From positions 41,662 to 105,661 of the forward strand of contig CAKRJT010000009.1 in NCBI GenBank assembly GCA_934351925.1: a stretch of 64,000 nucleotides of DNA. The letters run 5' to 3'. Below are positions 34,920 through 43,853 of the stretch, one piece after another. The position numbers and the translations under genes are program-made. The stretch comes from an uncultured Lachnospiraceae bacterium (GTDB taxonomy: Bacteria > Bacillota > Clostridia > Lachnospirales > Lachnospiraceae). The stretch's first letter is position 1. Each line of letters begins with the position of its first letter. The notes below the pieces were generated by a model. That model had not been told where the DNA came from. It worked only from the letters and a program-made list of their open reading frames with translations, and made no database searches.

Positions 34920-35085
34920 AATTATATACCTCTTTTCAAATGATATTTTACATGTAATTACAAAAACCCGTGCAACATTCCGGAAACCATGTAATTGTTT
35001 AAATAGTATGGTATGAGGTTCAAAAGGTATTTTGCCCCTCATTTGGCATATAGAATATTCTACCATTAATAAGCTTATATTTCAA

Positions 35086-36846
35086 TCAGCAAATCGGCAT
35101 GACCGAATTGACCACAATCTGCAGCTTTTTCCTGCCGTTGTACTCGTTGACGGAAGGATAATAGAGCACATTCACGCAGCTTCCGTCACTGTATGCGCGC
35201 TCAAGCACGTCATTTATCGAGAACATCACAGCCTCCATCGTTACCTCAGCATCAAAATACTTTCCGTCTGCTCCCTGAAAATGTGCCTGCTTCGCAAAAG
35301 TAAGTCTTGTAAACTGCCCCTCCTTCCCCATGTGTGAAAGGTTTCTTATACGCAGTCCTCTGTCGGCAAAAACAGGCTTTTCATTGCCCTTGCCAAACGG
35401 TTCAAGCACTGACAAATCATTTATCACGCGCTCCGATATATACTCCAGCGGCATCGGCACGTCTATCCATATCTTTAATGTCAAATCCTCCTGTGTCAGA
35501 CCGCAGTTCCCGTTAAGCTTCCTTCTTAACTCGTCCAGCCTGTCAGGCTCAATCGACATGCCTGCAGCCATCGGGTGTCCGCCGAATTTTACGAGCAGCT
35601 CCTTACACTGCGTCAGCTTCTCGAACATGTTGTAGCTCTCTATGGAACGACCTGAACCCTTAAGACAGCCTTCGCCGTCCGCAAAGACTATCACAGGCTT
35701 GTTATAGCGCTCCCTTATCTTGCCCGCGATTATTCCCACTATGCTCTCGTGACATTCAGGCAGGTACACGACGAGCACATTGTCATCCTTTAACGAGCTG
35801 TTCTCTATCATGTCAAAGGCCTTCTCTACACCCTGCCTGGTGAGCTCCTTACGCTCCTCGTTGAGCGCTAAGAGTTCCCCCGCAAGGTGCTCCGCCTCAC
35901 CCTTCTCAGTCGAGAGAAGCATCTTTATCGCAAGCATCGCGGACTCAAGCCGGCCGCTCGCATTGAGGCACGGCCCTATGACAAAGCCCACATGATATGA
36001 GCTTATATGCGCCCTGTCAAGCTTATTTAAGTCTATCAATGCATTGAGCCCGAGGTTCGTCGAATTCTTAATCTTCTTCAAGCCCAGTCTCACTATCGTC
36101 CTGTTCTCGCCCTGAAGGTCTACGACATCGCCCACCGTCGCAACCGCTGCAAACTCAAGGAAATCATATATCTCGTCCGATGGTCTGCCGTACAGCTCAA
36201 AAAGTGCCTGTATTAACTTCATCGCGACGACCGCCCCGCATATCTTCTTCCACGGGTATGTACAGTCCGCTCTCGCCGGGTCGACAACCGCATCGGCAGG
36301 CGGGAGTATCTCCATTCTCTCCCCTTCCCTCTCCTCAAACGGCACACCGTGGTGGTCTGTCACCACCACCGTCATTCCAAGTGTTTTCGCATGGGCTATC
36401 TGGCTGTACGCGGCGATTCCGTTGTCACAGGTTATTATGACCTGTCTGCCCGCCTCCTGTGCCTCATCTATGAGCCTCTCATTTATTCCGTAGCCGTCCG
36501 TAATTCTATGCGGCACGACATAGTCCACATCTGCACCGAGACGCTTCAAGCCGCTGTACAAAATATATATCGAATTTATTCCGTCGATATCGTAATCGCC
36601 CACAATCCTTATCGGCTTACCCTCATCAACAGCACCTTTCACAATATCCGCCGCCCTGTCCATATCCTTCAAAAGCCACGGTGAATGAAGGCTCGATAAA
36701 TCCCCGTTTATGTACTCCTCATACTGCTCAGGCGTAACTATATCGCGGTTTCTTATGATCCTCGCCACCACCTGGTCTATCTTATATTTTTCCCCGATTG
36801 CCTTAAAATCGGCGCTCTTTGCGTATACACGCCATTCTTCCTTCAC
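35086..36846 (-). CDS. recJ: Single-stranded-DNA-specific exonuclease RecJ
   Basis: A 586-residue DHH-family 5'-3' exonuclease for DNA repair. Motifs are RIVGDYDIDGINS, ITCDNGIA, VVTDHHGVP and the DHHA1 motif FGGHPMAAGMSIE, with a C-terminal OB domain. The start is GTG at 36846, with GAGGT seven bases upstream. In Clostridia it usually neighbours apt and relA; here five sugar genes lie between. Confidence 0.94.
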   Translation of the reverse strand: MKEEWRVYAKSADFKAIGEKYKIDQVVARIIRNRDIVTPEQYEEYINGDLSSLHSPWLLKDMDRAADIVKGAVDEGKPIRIVGDYDIDGINSIYILYSGLKRLGADVDYVVPHRITDGYGINERLIDEAQEAGRQVIITCDNGIAAYSQIAHAKTLGMTVVVTDHHGVPFEEREGERMEILPPADAVVDPARADCTYPWKKICGAVVAMKLIQALFELYGRPSDEIYDFLEFAAVATVGDVVDLQGENRTIVRLGLKKIKNSTNLGLNALIDLNKLDRAHISSYHVGFVIGPCLNASGRLESAMLAIKMLLSTEKGEAEHLAGELLALNEERKELTRQGVEKAFDMIENSSLKDDNVLVVYLPECHESIVGIIAGKIRERYNKPVIVFADGEGCLKGSGRSIESYNMFEKLTQCKELLVKFGGHPMAAGMSIEPDRLDELRRKLNGNCGLTQEDLTLKIWIDVPMPLEYISERVINDLSVLEPFGKGNEKPVFADRGLRIRNLSHMGKEGQFTRLTFAKQAHFQGADGKYFDAEVTMEAVMFSINDVLERAYSDGSCVNVLYYPSVNEYNGRKKLQIVVNSVMPIC

Positions 36847-37096
36847 ACCTTTTACCTCTGTTTTCCAATGCTTATATTATGTTCCATGTATCCGTCTACG
36901 TTATCCTTTCGAGCCTCTCTTCGCGCCTCACTCTTACAATTTCATCGCACACATATGTATCCATATTAGCACAATGTATCATCTTAGGCAACATATTCAT
37001 GTATAAACGCTTTCGACAAAAAAGCAATAACCCCGCCGCATACGCGACGGGGTTATTTATAACAAAACACATTATGGAAATTGAGAGAAGGCAGAA
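36847..37096. other. Spacer between feoB end and recJ start
   Basis: 250 bp, AT-rich. It holds the feoB terminator (37015-37057) and should hold the recJ promoter. No other element is recognised. Confidence 0.4.
37015..37057 (-). terminator. Rho-independent terminator of feoB
   Basis: On the minus strand AATAACCCCGTCGC / GCGGCGGGGTTATT followed by GCTTTTTTG, 40 bases after the feoB stop. Confidence 0.9.
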
Positions 37097-39580
37097 TTAT
37101 GCAAGCTTCTTGTCAACCTTTAAGGTCATGCTCTTCTTATAAGGTCTTACAAGGAGATATACGAAGCCTGCGATTACAAGGAATGCAACCACTGTCCAGA
37201 ATGAGAATGGTGTCTCACCTGTGAACAGACCTACTACATTGTTAATAACAAGCGATACAAGGTAAGCAAGACCACACTGATAACCAACAGCAATCCAGAA
37301 CCACTTTGGAGAGTTCATCTCTCTCTTGATGGCACCCATAGCTGCGAAACAAGGGGCGCACAGAAGGTTGAATGCAAGGAAGGCATAGCCGCTTGCAAGT
37401 GTGAAGGTTGCTGCCATGTTAGCATATACCGAACCCTCACCTACACTGTAGAGGATACCCATTGTGCCAACGATGTTCTCCTTTGCAACAAGTCCTGTGA
37501 TGGAAGCGACGGTTGCCTGCCAGTTGCCGAAGCCCTGTGGCACGAAGATCCAGGCGATTGCCTGACCAATCTTGCCGAGGATACTCATATCAATCTCGTC
37601 CTCAGATAACATCCTGAAGCCGTCCTCAGTAAAGCCGAAGTAGGTTGTGAACCATACAATAATTGTTGAAAGAAGGATGATTGTTCCAGCCTTCTTGATG
37701 AAGGACCAGCCACGCTCCCACATGCTTCTGAGTACTGTTCCTACTGTTGGCATATGGTATGCAGGAAGCTCCATAACGAAAGGAGCAGGGTCTCCCTCAA
37801 AAATCTTAGTCTTCTTTAAAATGATACCTGAGCAGATTATTGCAAATATTCCAAGGAAGTATGCTGATGGAGCTACCCAAGGAGCACCGCCGAAGATTGC
37901 ACCTGCAACCATCGCGATGAACGGAAGCTTGGCTCCGCAAGGAATAAATGTTGTTGTCATAATTGTCATCTTACGGTCTCTGTCATTCTCGATTGTACGG
38001 GAAGCCATGATACCCGGAACTCCACAGCCTGAACCGATAAGCATAGGAATGAAGGACTTACCCGAAAGACCGAACTTACGGAAAATTCTATCCATGATGA
38101 ACGCGATACGCGCCATATATCCGCAGGACTCAAGGAACGCAAGGAATATAAAGAGCACAAGCATCTGTGGAACGAAACCAAGCACCGCACCGACACCGGC
38201 TACAATACCGTCAAGGATGAGTCCCTTTAACCAGTCTGCACAGCCGATTGCGTCAAGTCCTGACTCTAAAAGTGCCGGGATACCCGGAACCCATACACCG
38301 TAATCAGCAGGATCCGGCTCCTCATAGCCTGCAGCCGCGAGAACCTGTGCTGCTTCCTTTACGTCCGCACCTGTAGCCTCAAGCTCCTCGACATTGAGTG
38401 TCTCTTCATCCTCAACACCGTATGTAAATGTGTATGAGTCATCAAGCGAAGCGAGTGCCTCGTCAACTGCCGCCTGTGCTGCTGCCGCATCATAGTCATC
38501 AGCTTCGCTGTCGATTGCCTCAAGTACATCATCTGCGCCAACGCTCTCAAGGTAACCTGATACAACATTCATAGCGTCAACATAAGGCTCATCGTCATCT
38601 GCGAATGCGGAAGAACCGATTGCAAATAAATGCCAGCCATCGCCGAACACGCCGTCATTAGCCCAGTCAGTAGCCCATGTTCCGACTGTTGTTACGGATA
38701 CATAGTATACGATGAACATTACTACTGCAAATATAGGCAGCGCAAGCCATCTGTTAGTTACAACCTTATCGATCTTATCCGATGTTGTGAGCTTCTTATT
38801 TTTATTCTTTGTAAGGCACTCGCCTATAATTGATGATATGTACACATACCTCTCATTTGTGATGATGCTCTCTGTATCATCGTCAAGCTCATCCTCAAGA
38901 GCCTTAACCTCCGCTGATACATCAGGTACAGTCTGAAGTCTTGCTCCAATCTTGTCATCCTTCTCAAGGAGCTTGATTGCGAAGAATCTCTTCTGCTCCT
39001 CCGGCACCTGTGCGCCGAGCTTATCCTCTACAGCAGATATGGCTGCCTCAACGCCTGGCTGGAACTCATGCACAATCTGTGCTGCCTTTCCGCTCTTAGC
39101 AGCGGCAATTGCCTTGTCCGTTGCGTCCTTAAGACCCGTTCCCTTGAGTGCCGATATAGCAACCACAGGACATCCAAGCTTCTTAGAGAGCTTATCAAGA
39201 TGAACCTTATCCCCTGTCTTTTCAAGCACATCAATCATATTTACAGCCATGACTACAGGAATGCCAAGCTCAAGGAGCTGTGTTGAGAGATACAGGTTTC
39301 TCTCTATATTTGTACCATCAATGATATTGATGATAGCATCCGGCTTCTCTGTGATGAGGTAATTTCTTGCGACAACCTCCTCAAGTGTATATGGTGAAAG
39401 TGAATAGATACCCGGAAGGTCGGTGATAATCACATCCTTCTCTCCCTTTAGCTTTCCTTCCTTCTTCTCTACTGTAACTCCCGGCCAGTTACCTACGAAC
39501 TGATTCGAACCTGTCAGAGCATTGAACAATGTTGTTTTACCGCAGTTAGGATTACCTGCTAATGCAATTTTAATTGACAT
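37097..39580 (-). CDS. feoB: Ferrous iron transport protein B
   Basis: An 827-residue Fe2+ transporter with an N-terminal GTPase (GNPNCGKTT at 9, DLPG at 54, NMID at 114), a helical spacer, and a Gate-containing membrane domain (GSGCGVPGIMASR, IPCGAKLPF). An acidic insertion of about 110 residues (roughly 316-430; Asp/Glu/Ala-rich) lies in the loop between the first two membrane helices, probably outside the cell; ordinary FeoB has only a short loop there. Two feoA genes lie upstream. DtxR-type palindromes before feoB and feoA suggest iron repression. Confidence 0.97.
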   Translation of the reverse strand: MSIKIALAGNPNCGKTTLFNALTGSNQFVGNWPGVTVEKKEGKLKGEKDVIITDLPGIYSLSPYTLEEVVARNYLITEKPDAIINIIDGTNIERNLYLSTQLLELGIPVVMAVNMIDVLEKTGDKVHLDKLSKKLGCPVVAISALKGTGLKDATDKAIAAAKSGKAAQIVHEFQPGVEAAISAVEDKLGAQVPEEQKRFFAIKLLEKDDKIGARLQTVPDVSAEVKALEDELDDDTESIITNERYVYISSIIGECLTKNKNKKLTTSDKIDKVVTNRWLALPIFAVVMFIVYYVSVTTVGTWATDWANDGVFGDGWHLFAIGSSAFADDDEPYVDAMNVVSGYLESVGADDVLEAIDSEADDYDAAAAQAAVDEALASLDDSYTFTYGVEDEETLNVEELEATGADVKEAAQVLAAAGYEEPDPADYGVWVPGIPALLESGLDAIGCADWLKGLILDGIVAGVGAVLGFVPQMLVLFIFLAFLESCGYMARIAFIMDRIFRKFGLSGKSFIPMLIGSGCGVPGIMASRTIENDRDRKMTIMTTTFIPCGAKLPFIAMVAGAIFGGAPWVAPSAYFLGIFAIICSGIILKKTKIFEGDPAPFVMELPAYHMPTVGTVLRSMWERGWSFIKKAGTIILLSTIIVWFTTYFGFTEDGFRMLSEDEIDMSILGKIGQAIAWIFVPQGFGNWQATVASITGLVAKENIVGTMGILYSVGEGSVYANMAATFTLASGYAFLAFNLLCAPCFAAMGAIKREMNSPKWFWIAVGYQCGLAYLVSLVINNVVGLFTGETPFSFWTVVAFLVIAGFVYLLVRPYKKSMTLKVDKKLA

Positions 39581-39854
39581 CTCAAAAACTTCCTTTCCAC
39601 TTATTTTAATGGCAGGCTATAAATCCACGATTATCGCATTTTCTATTGTCTTTTGATATCTGTGCTTTTATAGCTTTTCTGTTTTTTCTGCTCTTCTGAT
39701 TTTCAAAGCAGACTTATTTCCCTGATATATGACATTTCAGGTTGTGTTGAACTATTTATTACATACAACTACCTTGTGTTAAACAATGCTATTATAAATT
39801 CTATACTTCTACTTTTTATTAGACATTGCTAACCCATTGTCAAAAAATAAAGGT
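39581..39854. other. feoA-feoB spacer with likely independent promoter
   Basis: 274 bp, very AT-rich. On the minus strand it contains TTGACA at the feoA-proximal end and the imperfect iron-box-like ATTAG-N6-CTAAC (39828-39843), so feoB may have its own iron-regulated promoter. Confidence 0.45.
39828..39843. promoter_or_regulatory. DtxR-type box candidate before feoB
   Basis: ATTAG-ACATTG-CTAAC, one mismatch in symmetry, within the feoB upstream region next to a TTGACA hexamer. Confidence 0.45.
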
Positions 39855-40076
39855 TTACTCAACCTCTATCATCTGTGCATCCTCTTTTCTAAGTGAAAGT
39901 TCATAGCCTCTTACCGTAACCTCAACCGGGTCACCTAAAGGTGCAACCTTTCTCACATAAATCTCAACGCCCTTGGTAATTCCCATATCCATGATACGTC
40001 TCTTTACAGGGCCAGCGCCTGTAAGCTTCGTAACCTTGACGGTCTGACCTACAGCAACCTCTCTCAAAGTCTTCAT
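39855..40076 (-). CDS. feoA: FeoA family protein
   Basis: A 73-residue SH3-like FeoA protein that supports FeoB function. Typical sequence: VKVTKLTGAGPVKRRIMDMGITKG and TVRGYELSLRKEDAQMIEV. The ATG at 40076 has AGGAGG eight bases upstream. It follows the other feoA-like gene by 87 bases. Confidence 0.93.
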   Translation of the reverse strand: MKTLREVAVGQTVKVTKLTGAGPVKRRIMDMGITKGVEIYVRKVAPLGDPVEVTVRGYELSLRKEDAQMIEVE

Positions 40077-40163
40077 AATAATCCTCCTAGCCAATGATAT
40101 TCGCAATCCGCTTGCGCTTCCTGCTCATGATATCGCTAATATGTCCTGCATCGGCAGTCTCAG

Positions 40164-40376
40164 CTACACCATAATTCTGCATGCCATATCCTTGCCGATA
40201 GCCACTCTCGAGTCCTTGACATTCACAATCAGGTTTCCTCCGATATCAGACACAACGGTGACTGAGCCGCCGACAACAAAACCCAGATTTTCCAAGAACT
40301 TTCTGGTCTCTTCCTTACCTCCGACCTTCTTAATAACTCCTGTCTCCCCATCCTTCATCATCGTAATTGGCATCAT
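40164..40376 (-). CDS. Second FeoA-like protein
   Basis: A 70-residue FeoA-domain protein (GVIKKVGGKEETRKFLENLG, FVVGGSVTVVSDIGGNLIVN). Paired feoA genes before feoB are common in Clostridia. First gene of the feo group; a DtxR-type palindrome lies about 55 bases upstream. Confidence 0.9.
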   Translation of the reverse strand: MMPITMMKDGETGVIKKVGGKEETRKFLENLGFVVGGSVTVVSDIGGNLIVNVKDSRVAIGKDMACRIMV

Positions 40377-40714
40377 ATCATCCCTTCTTCACACTCTGTG
40401 TTTGATTAGTAATATCTAACTTAAATCCTTTGTTAGTATATGCTAACGAATATTAGATGTCAAGAACATTTTATAAGTTTTTTACATTTTTTTCCGTACT
40501 TTTTTATGTACAAAACCGTTTTTTTCAAATCACTTTATTTCATAATGTTTCAATCCTATGTCACAGTATTTTTGTCAAATTACTTCACCGTATAGCAATA
40601 AAGATTTCTTAACAGTTTTTTTACTGGAATATTTTACGCGCGGATGCTATACTTTTATCCATAAGTGTAATCCATTACACATATATACATACACAGAAAC
40701 GGAGGATTAACACT
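40377..40714. other. Divergent promoter region between feo genes and the antiporter gene
   Basis: 338 bp, AT-rich. It holds the iron-box candidate at 40432-40447 on the feo side. Near 40645-40660 GGATGCTATACT looks like an extended -10 for the antiporter gene. No terminator or small gene is seen. Confidence 0.45.
40432..40447. promoter_or_regulatory. DtxR-type iron box candidate before the feo genes
   Basis: GTTAG-TATATG-CTAAC, nearly perfect palindrome, itself flanked by ATCTAA (40414) and TTAGAT (40453). Same core as the site before the left-edge ABC transporter. Confidence 0.6.
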
Positions 40715-42304
40715 ATGCTCTACGGAATTTTGGTTGTATCGGCAGTTATATTTCTATGTATACTTGCCAACAAGTTTTCGGACAAATTCGGGATGCCTAC
40801 CTTAATATTATTCATGTTCATAGGTATGCTCTTCGGAAGTGACGGAATAGTGAAGATACCCTTTGACAACTATGAGCTGGCTGAGCGTGTCTGCTCCATA
40901 GCGCTTATATTCATCATGTTCTACGGTGGTTTCAACACCAAATGGAAGCTTGCGCGCCCTGTTGCAGCAAGGGCCGTTCTTCTCTCGACCGTCGGTGTCG
41001 CAATCACTGCGGGCGTGACCGCCATTTTATGCCACCTCGTCCTGAGATTTTCGATGGCGGAGAGTTTCCTTATTGGTGCTGTATTATCTTCCACCGACGC
41101 GGCAAGCGTGTTCTCGATACTCAGACAGAAGAAGCTCAACCTTAAAGACGGCACCGCCTCTCTTCTTGAGATGGAAAGCGGCAGCAATGACCCGATGTCA
41201 TATATGCTTACCGTAATAGGTATCGGTCTTGTGGGTGCAGGAGAAACCGGCAATATAGCATGGAACATTTTCTCCCAGCTCACCTTCGGCTCAATTGTCG
41301 GAATTGTATTTGCAATAGTAACAATACTCGTTCTTACCAAGACAAATATTGTAACAGATGGTCTTGATACAATCTTTATGATAGCCGCTGTCCTGTTCTG
41401 CTACGCCGCATCTGAACTTGTCGGAGGCAACCAGTACCTCAGCGTATATTTCATGGGTATTATAATAGGTAACAGCAAAATCAAGAACAAAAATATACTT
41501 ATCCCATTCTTTGACGGTGTGACAAGCCTCGCGCAGATACTTATATTCTTCCTTTTAGGTCTTTTGTCATTCCCTCACAGAATGCCGCAGATTATCCTGC
41601 CGGCACTCGCGATAGTGGTGATTCTCACACTCATCGCAAGGCCTATCGCGGTTTTTGCCATTATGCTTCCTTTTAAATCAAGCATCAGGCAATGTCTGCT
41701 CGTGTCGTGGGCCGGTCTTAGAGGAGCCGCATCGTCCGTGTTCGCCATCATGGTAATATCGAGCGGCGCGAACATCTCCTACGACCTCTTCCATATCGTG
41801 TTCATGGTATCGCTCTTCTCGGTTGCCATTCAGGGAACACTTCTTCCTGCCGCCTCGAAGAAGCTCGACATGGTTGACGAGACCGCCGATGTCCGCAAGA
41901 CCTTCAACGACTATCAGGAAGAGTCTGCAATCACACTCATGCGGATGTTCATACCCGAAGGGCACAACTGGGTCAATAAGATGGTGCGCGAGGTCAACAT
42001 GCCTACCGGCTCCCTCGCGATAATGATTAAGCGCGGCAAACAGACCATCGTCACCAGAGGCGATACCGTAATACACGCCGGCGACAATATCATCCTCAGT
42101 GTTCCGTCCTACGAGCCAACCGCCAATGAGAAGCTCGAGGAGCTGCATATCGACAAGGGAAATGAATGGTGCGGAAAGACAATCGCAGAGCTCAATCTTC
42201 CGCCTAATGAACTTATCGCGATGATAATACGCGGAAATGAGAACCTCATCCCGGATGGCAAGACCGTCATTGAGGAAGGGGATGTCGTAGTTACATATAA
42301 ATAA
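40715..42304 (+). CDS. Potassium/proton antiporter, CPA1 family with TrkA_C domain
   Basis: A 529-residue protein. About 12 membrane helices of a Na+/H+-exchanger fold include GAVLSSTDAASVFSILR and ESGSNDPMSYML, with the SND/DP ion-site residues; they are followed by a regulatory TrkA_C domain near residues 415-529 (LAIMIKRGKQTIVTRGDTVIHAG, GDNIILSV). This is the NhaP2/CvrA plan, so K+/H+ exchange is likely. GGAGG lies nine bases before the ATG. Monocistronic, ended by a strong terminator. Confidence 0.92.
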   Translation: MLYGILVVSAVIFLCILANKFSDKFGMPTLILFMFIGMLFGSDGIVKIPFDNYELAERVCSIALIFIMFYGGFNTKWKLARPVAARAVLLSTVGVAITAGVTAILCHLVLRFSMAESFLIGAVLSSTDAASVFSILRQKKLNLKDGTASLLEMESGSNDPMSYMLTVIGIGLVGAGETGNIAWNIFSQLTFGSIVGIVFAIVTILVLTKTNIVTDGLDTIFMIAAVLFCYAASELVGGNQYLSVYFMGIIIGNSKIKNKNILIPFFDGVTSLAQILIFFLLGLLSFPHRMPQIILPALAIVVILTLIARPIAVFAIMLPFKSSIRQCLLVSWAGLRGAASSVFAIMVISSGANISYDLFHIVFMVSLFSVAIQGTLLPAASKKLDMVDETADVRKTFNDYQEESAITLMRMFIPEGHNWVNKMVREVNMPTGSLAIMIKRGKQTIVTRGDTVIHAGDNIILSVPSYEPTANEKLEELHIDKGNEWCGKTIAELNLPPNELIAMIIRGNENLIPDGKTVIEEGDVVVTYK

Positions 42305-42374
42305 TGCCGGCATAGCTTTCGTGTCTGCATGGCTTTCTCACTCACCTCATAATATTTACTAACAAATAAAAATC

Positions 42375-42416
42375 TGCCCATAAGATTTTATAAGAAGCTT
42401 ATGGGCATATTTTTTA
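42375..42416. terminator. Bidirectional terminator
   Basis: TGCCCATAAG / CTTATGGGCA followed by ATATTTTTT on the plus strand; the minus strand reads into ATTTTTATTTG. Between convergent antiporter and peptidase genes. Confidence 0.85.
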
Positions 42417-42454
42417 TATTCTGGCTTGTCACTTCTCTGCCCAAATCCCCGTTT

Positions 42455-43675
42455 TCACTCTTTTCTCTTCCTGAACAGGTATTCGTCAAGCTGCTTCCTG
42501 ATATCCTCCGGAATCTCTCTTGACACAGGGCATACAGCCGCATTTGCGAATCGCTCCGTGAACAGTGCGAGGAAATCTATATCCTTCTGAAGCTGCTCCA
42601 TGGACATTACATCCATAAGGTCATAGCGGCAATGTATAGGTGCCACATTTCCACCCGCAATGCGCGCAAAGGATACAGCAGGAACTCCTTTATCCGCAAA
42701 AGGTGTGGAATCGCTTGAGTACACTCCTGTCCTTGAGGCAACAGGGAATCCAACCTCAGCAGCCATATAGGATATGTAATGCGACAGCTTATCCTCGGCG
42801 GTCACGCAGGCGATGAACTTTCCCATGTAGGTTCCGATCATGTCGAGATTGATATTGAACGCGAACTTTTCAAGCTCTGCCTCATGCTCCTTCACATACG
42901 CCTTGGAGCCGAGAAGCCCTCTCTCCTCGCTTCCGCAGAATACAAAACGGAGCCCGTAGTTTAACTTCATATCCTTCAACTTCTCCATAATTCCGAGAAG
43001 GCCGGCACAGCCGCTCATGTTGTCATAAGCGCCATGTGACAAGGTTGTGGAATCGTAATGCGCTGAGAGAACTATGAACTCATCTCTCTGTCCCGGAAGC
43101 TCGGCGACAACATTGTGCGACTGTCCGTCGTACTCGTTCTGTCTTACCTCAAGTCTGACCTTCTTCACATTGTTCTTCACAAGCTTCACTGCCTCGGCGG
43201 AGTTAATCATGGCGCACAGAAGCTTCTTAGCATCACCTACAACCGCCTCGCGCAGATCCCTCTGCTCGATATCCCTGTCCGGATAGTGGACGTTTCCGTA
43301 CTGGAAGAGTATAGCCTTGGCGCCAGCCTTCACAAGATCCTGATATGTGAAGAATGAAACACCGCCCACGTCCATGAGAACGACCTTGTCCTTAGCTCCC
43401 GCTATGGATACATTGTCGATTCCCGGCATGTAATACAATTCGCCCTCAACCGAACCGCTTCCGCAGCAGGTGAACGCCCTGCACTCGAGCTCCACGCCGT
43501 CGGCGAAAAGATGCGCCTCCTCTATGTCACCCATGGCAACGCGGAAGTCCTCTATCCACGCTTTCACTCCCATAGCCTCGCACTGTGCCTTAAGGTACTC
43601 AGCAACCTTCAGCTCCTCTTTCGTCCCGCTCGCGTGCACGAAATCCGTGTTTTCAAATATACCCTTTAAATTCAT
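42455..43675 (-). CDS. M28 family aminopeptidase
   Basis: About 406 residues with no signal peptide. Zinc ligands are in VLSAHYDSTTLSHGAYDNMSG (His, Asp), CGSEERGLLGSK (Glu-Glu), and the later NLDMIGTY and FARIAGGN...PIHCRYD. A PA-like insert precedes the catalytic part. It likely removes N-terminal residues from peptides in the cytoplasm. The ATG at 43675 follows a family B-type element ending GGAATGGAGATTGAT. Confidence 0.88.
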   Translation of the reverse strand: MNLKGIFENTDFVHASGTKEELKVAEYLKAQCEAMGVKAWIEDFRVAMGDIEEAHLFADGVELECRAFTCCGSGSVEGELYYMPGIDNVSIAGAKDKVVLMDVGGVSFFTYQDLVKAGAKAILFQYGNVHYPDRDIEQRDLREAVVGDAKKLLCAMINSAEAVKLVKNNVKKVRLEVRQNEYDGQSHNVVAELPGQRDEFIVLSAHYDSTTLSHGAYDNMSGCAGLLGIMEKLKDMKLNYGLRFVFCGSEERGLLGSKAYVKEHEAELEKFAFNINLDMIGTYMGKFIACVTAEDKLSHYISYMAAEVGFPVASRTGVYSSDSTPFADKGVPAVSFARIAGGNVAPIHCRYDLMDVMSMEQLQKDIDFLALFTERFANAAVCPVSREIPEDIRKQLDEYLFRKRKE

Positions 43676-43700
43676 ATCAATCTCCATTCCGCCGCCAAGC
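43676..43700 (-). repeat. Family B-type element before the M28 peptidase gene
   Basis: On the minus strand GCCG-TTGCTTGG-CGGC then GGAATGGAGATTGAT and the ATG. The hairpin is weaker than in the other two copies, but the ribosome-site tail is the same. Confidence 0.55.
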
Positions 43701-43756
43701 AACGGCATACATAGTAATTAAAAGCCCTGCCCGCACTTTTCATTCCATAAAGCAAA

Positions 43757-43810
43757 GCTGCCACATCTAACGCCCTGCCTCAATACAGCTTGCGGTTAAG
43801 ATGTGGCAGC
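43757..43810 (-). terminator. Long-loop hairpin after secDF
   Basis: Perfect 12-bp stem GCTGCCACATCT / AGATGTGGCAGC with a 30-base loop, 45 bases after the secDF stop. The T-run is poor, so termination is likely but not certain. Confidence 0.6.
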
Positions 43811-43853
43811 CTGCCATTTTCAATCTACAGTATACGACATGTATACAAAATAT

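Noticed and set aside
34920..35066. 49-residue N-terminal extension of the sugar isomerase
   Set aside because: No ribosome site and no homology; a good AAGAGGT site precedes the ATG at 34919.
41678..42313. Minus-strand 211-codon frame inside the antiporter gene
   Set aside because: The plus-strand antiporter domains are unbroken across it; the opposite frame is a shadow.
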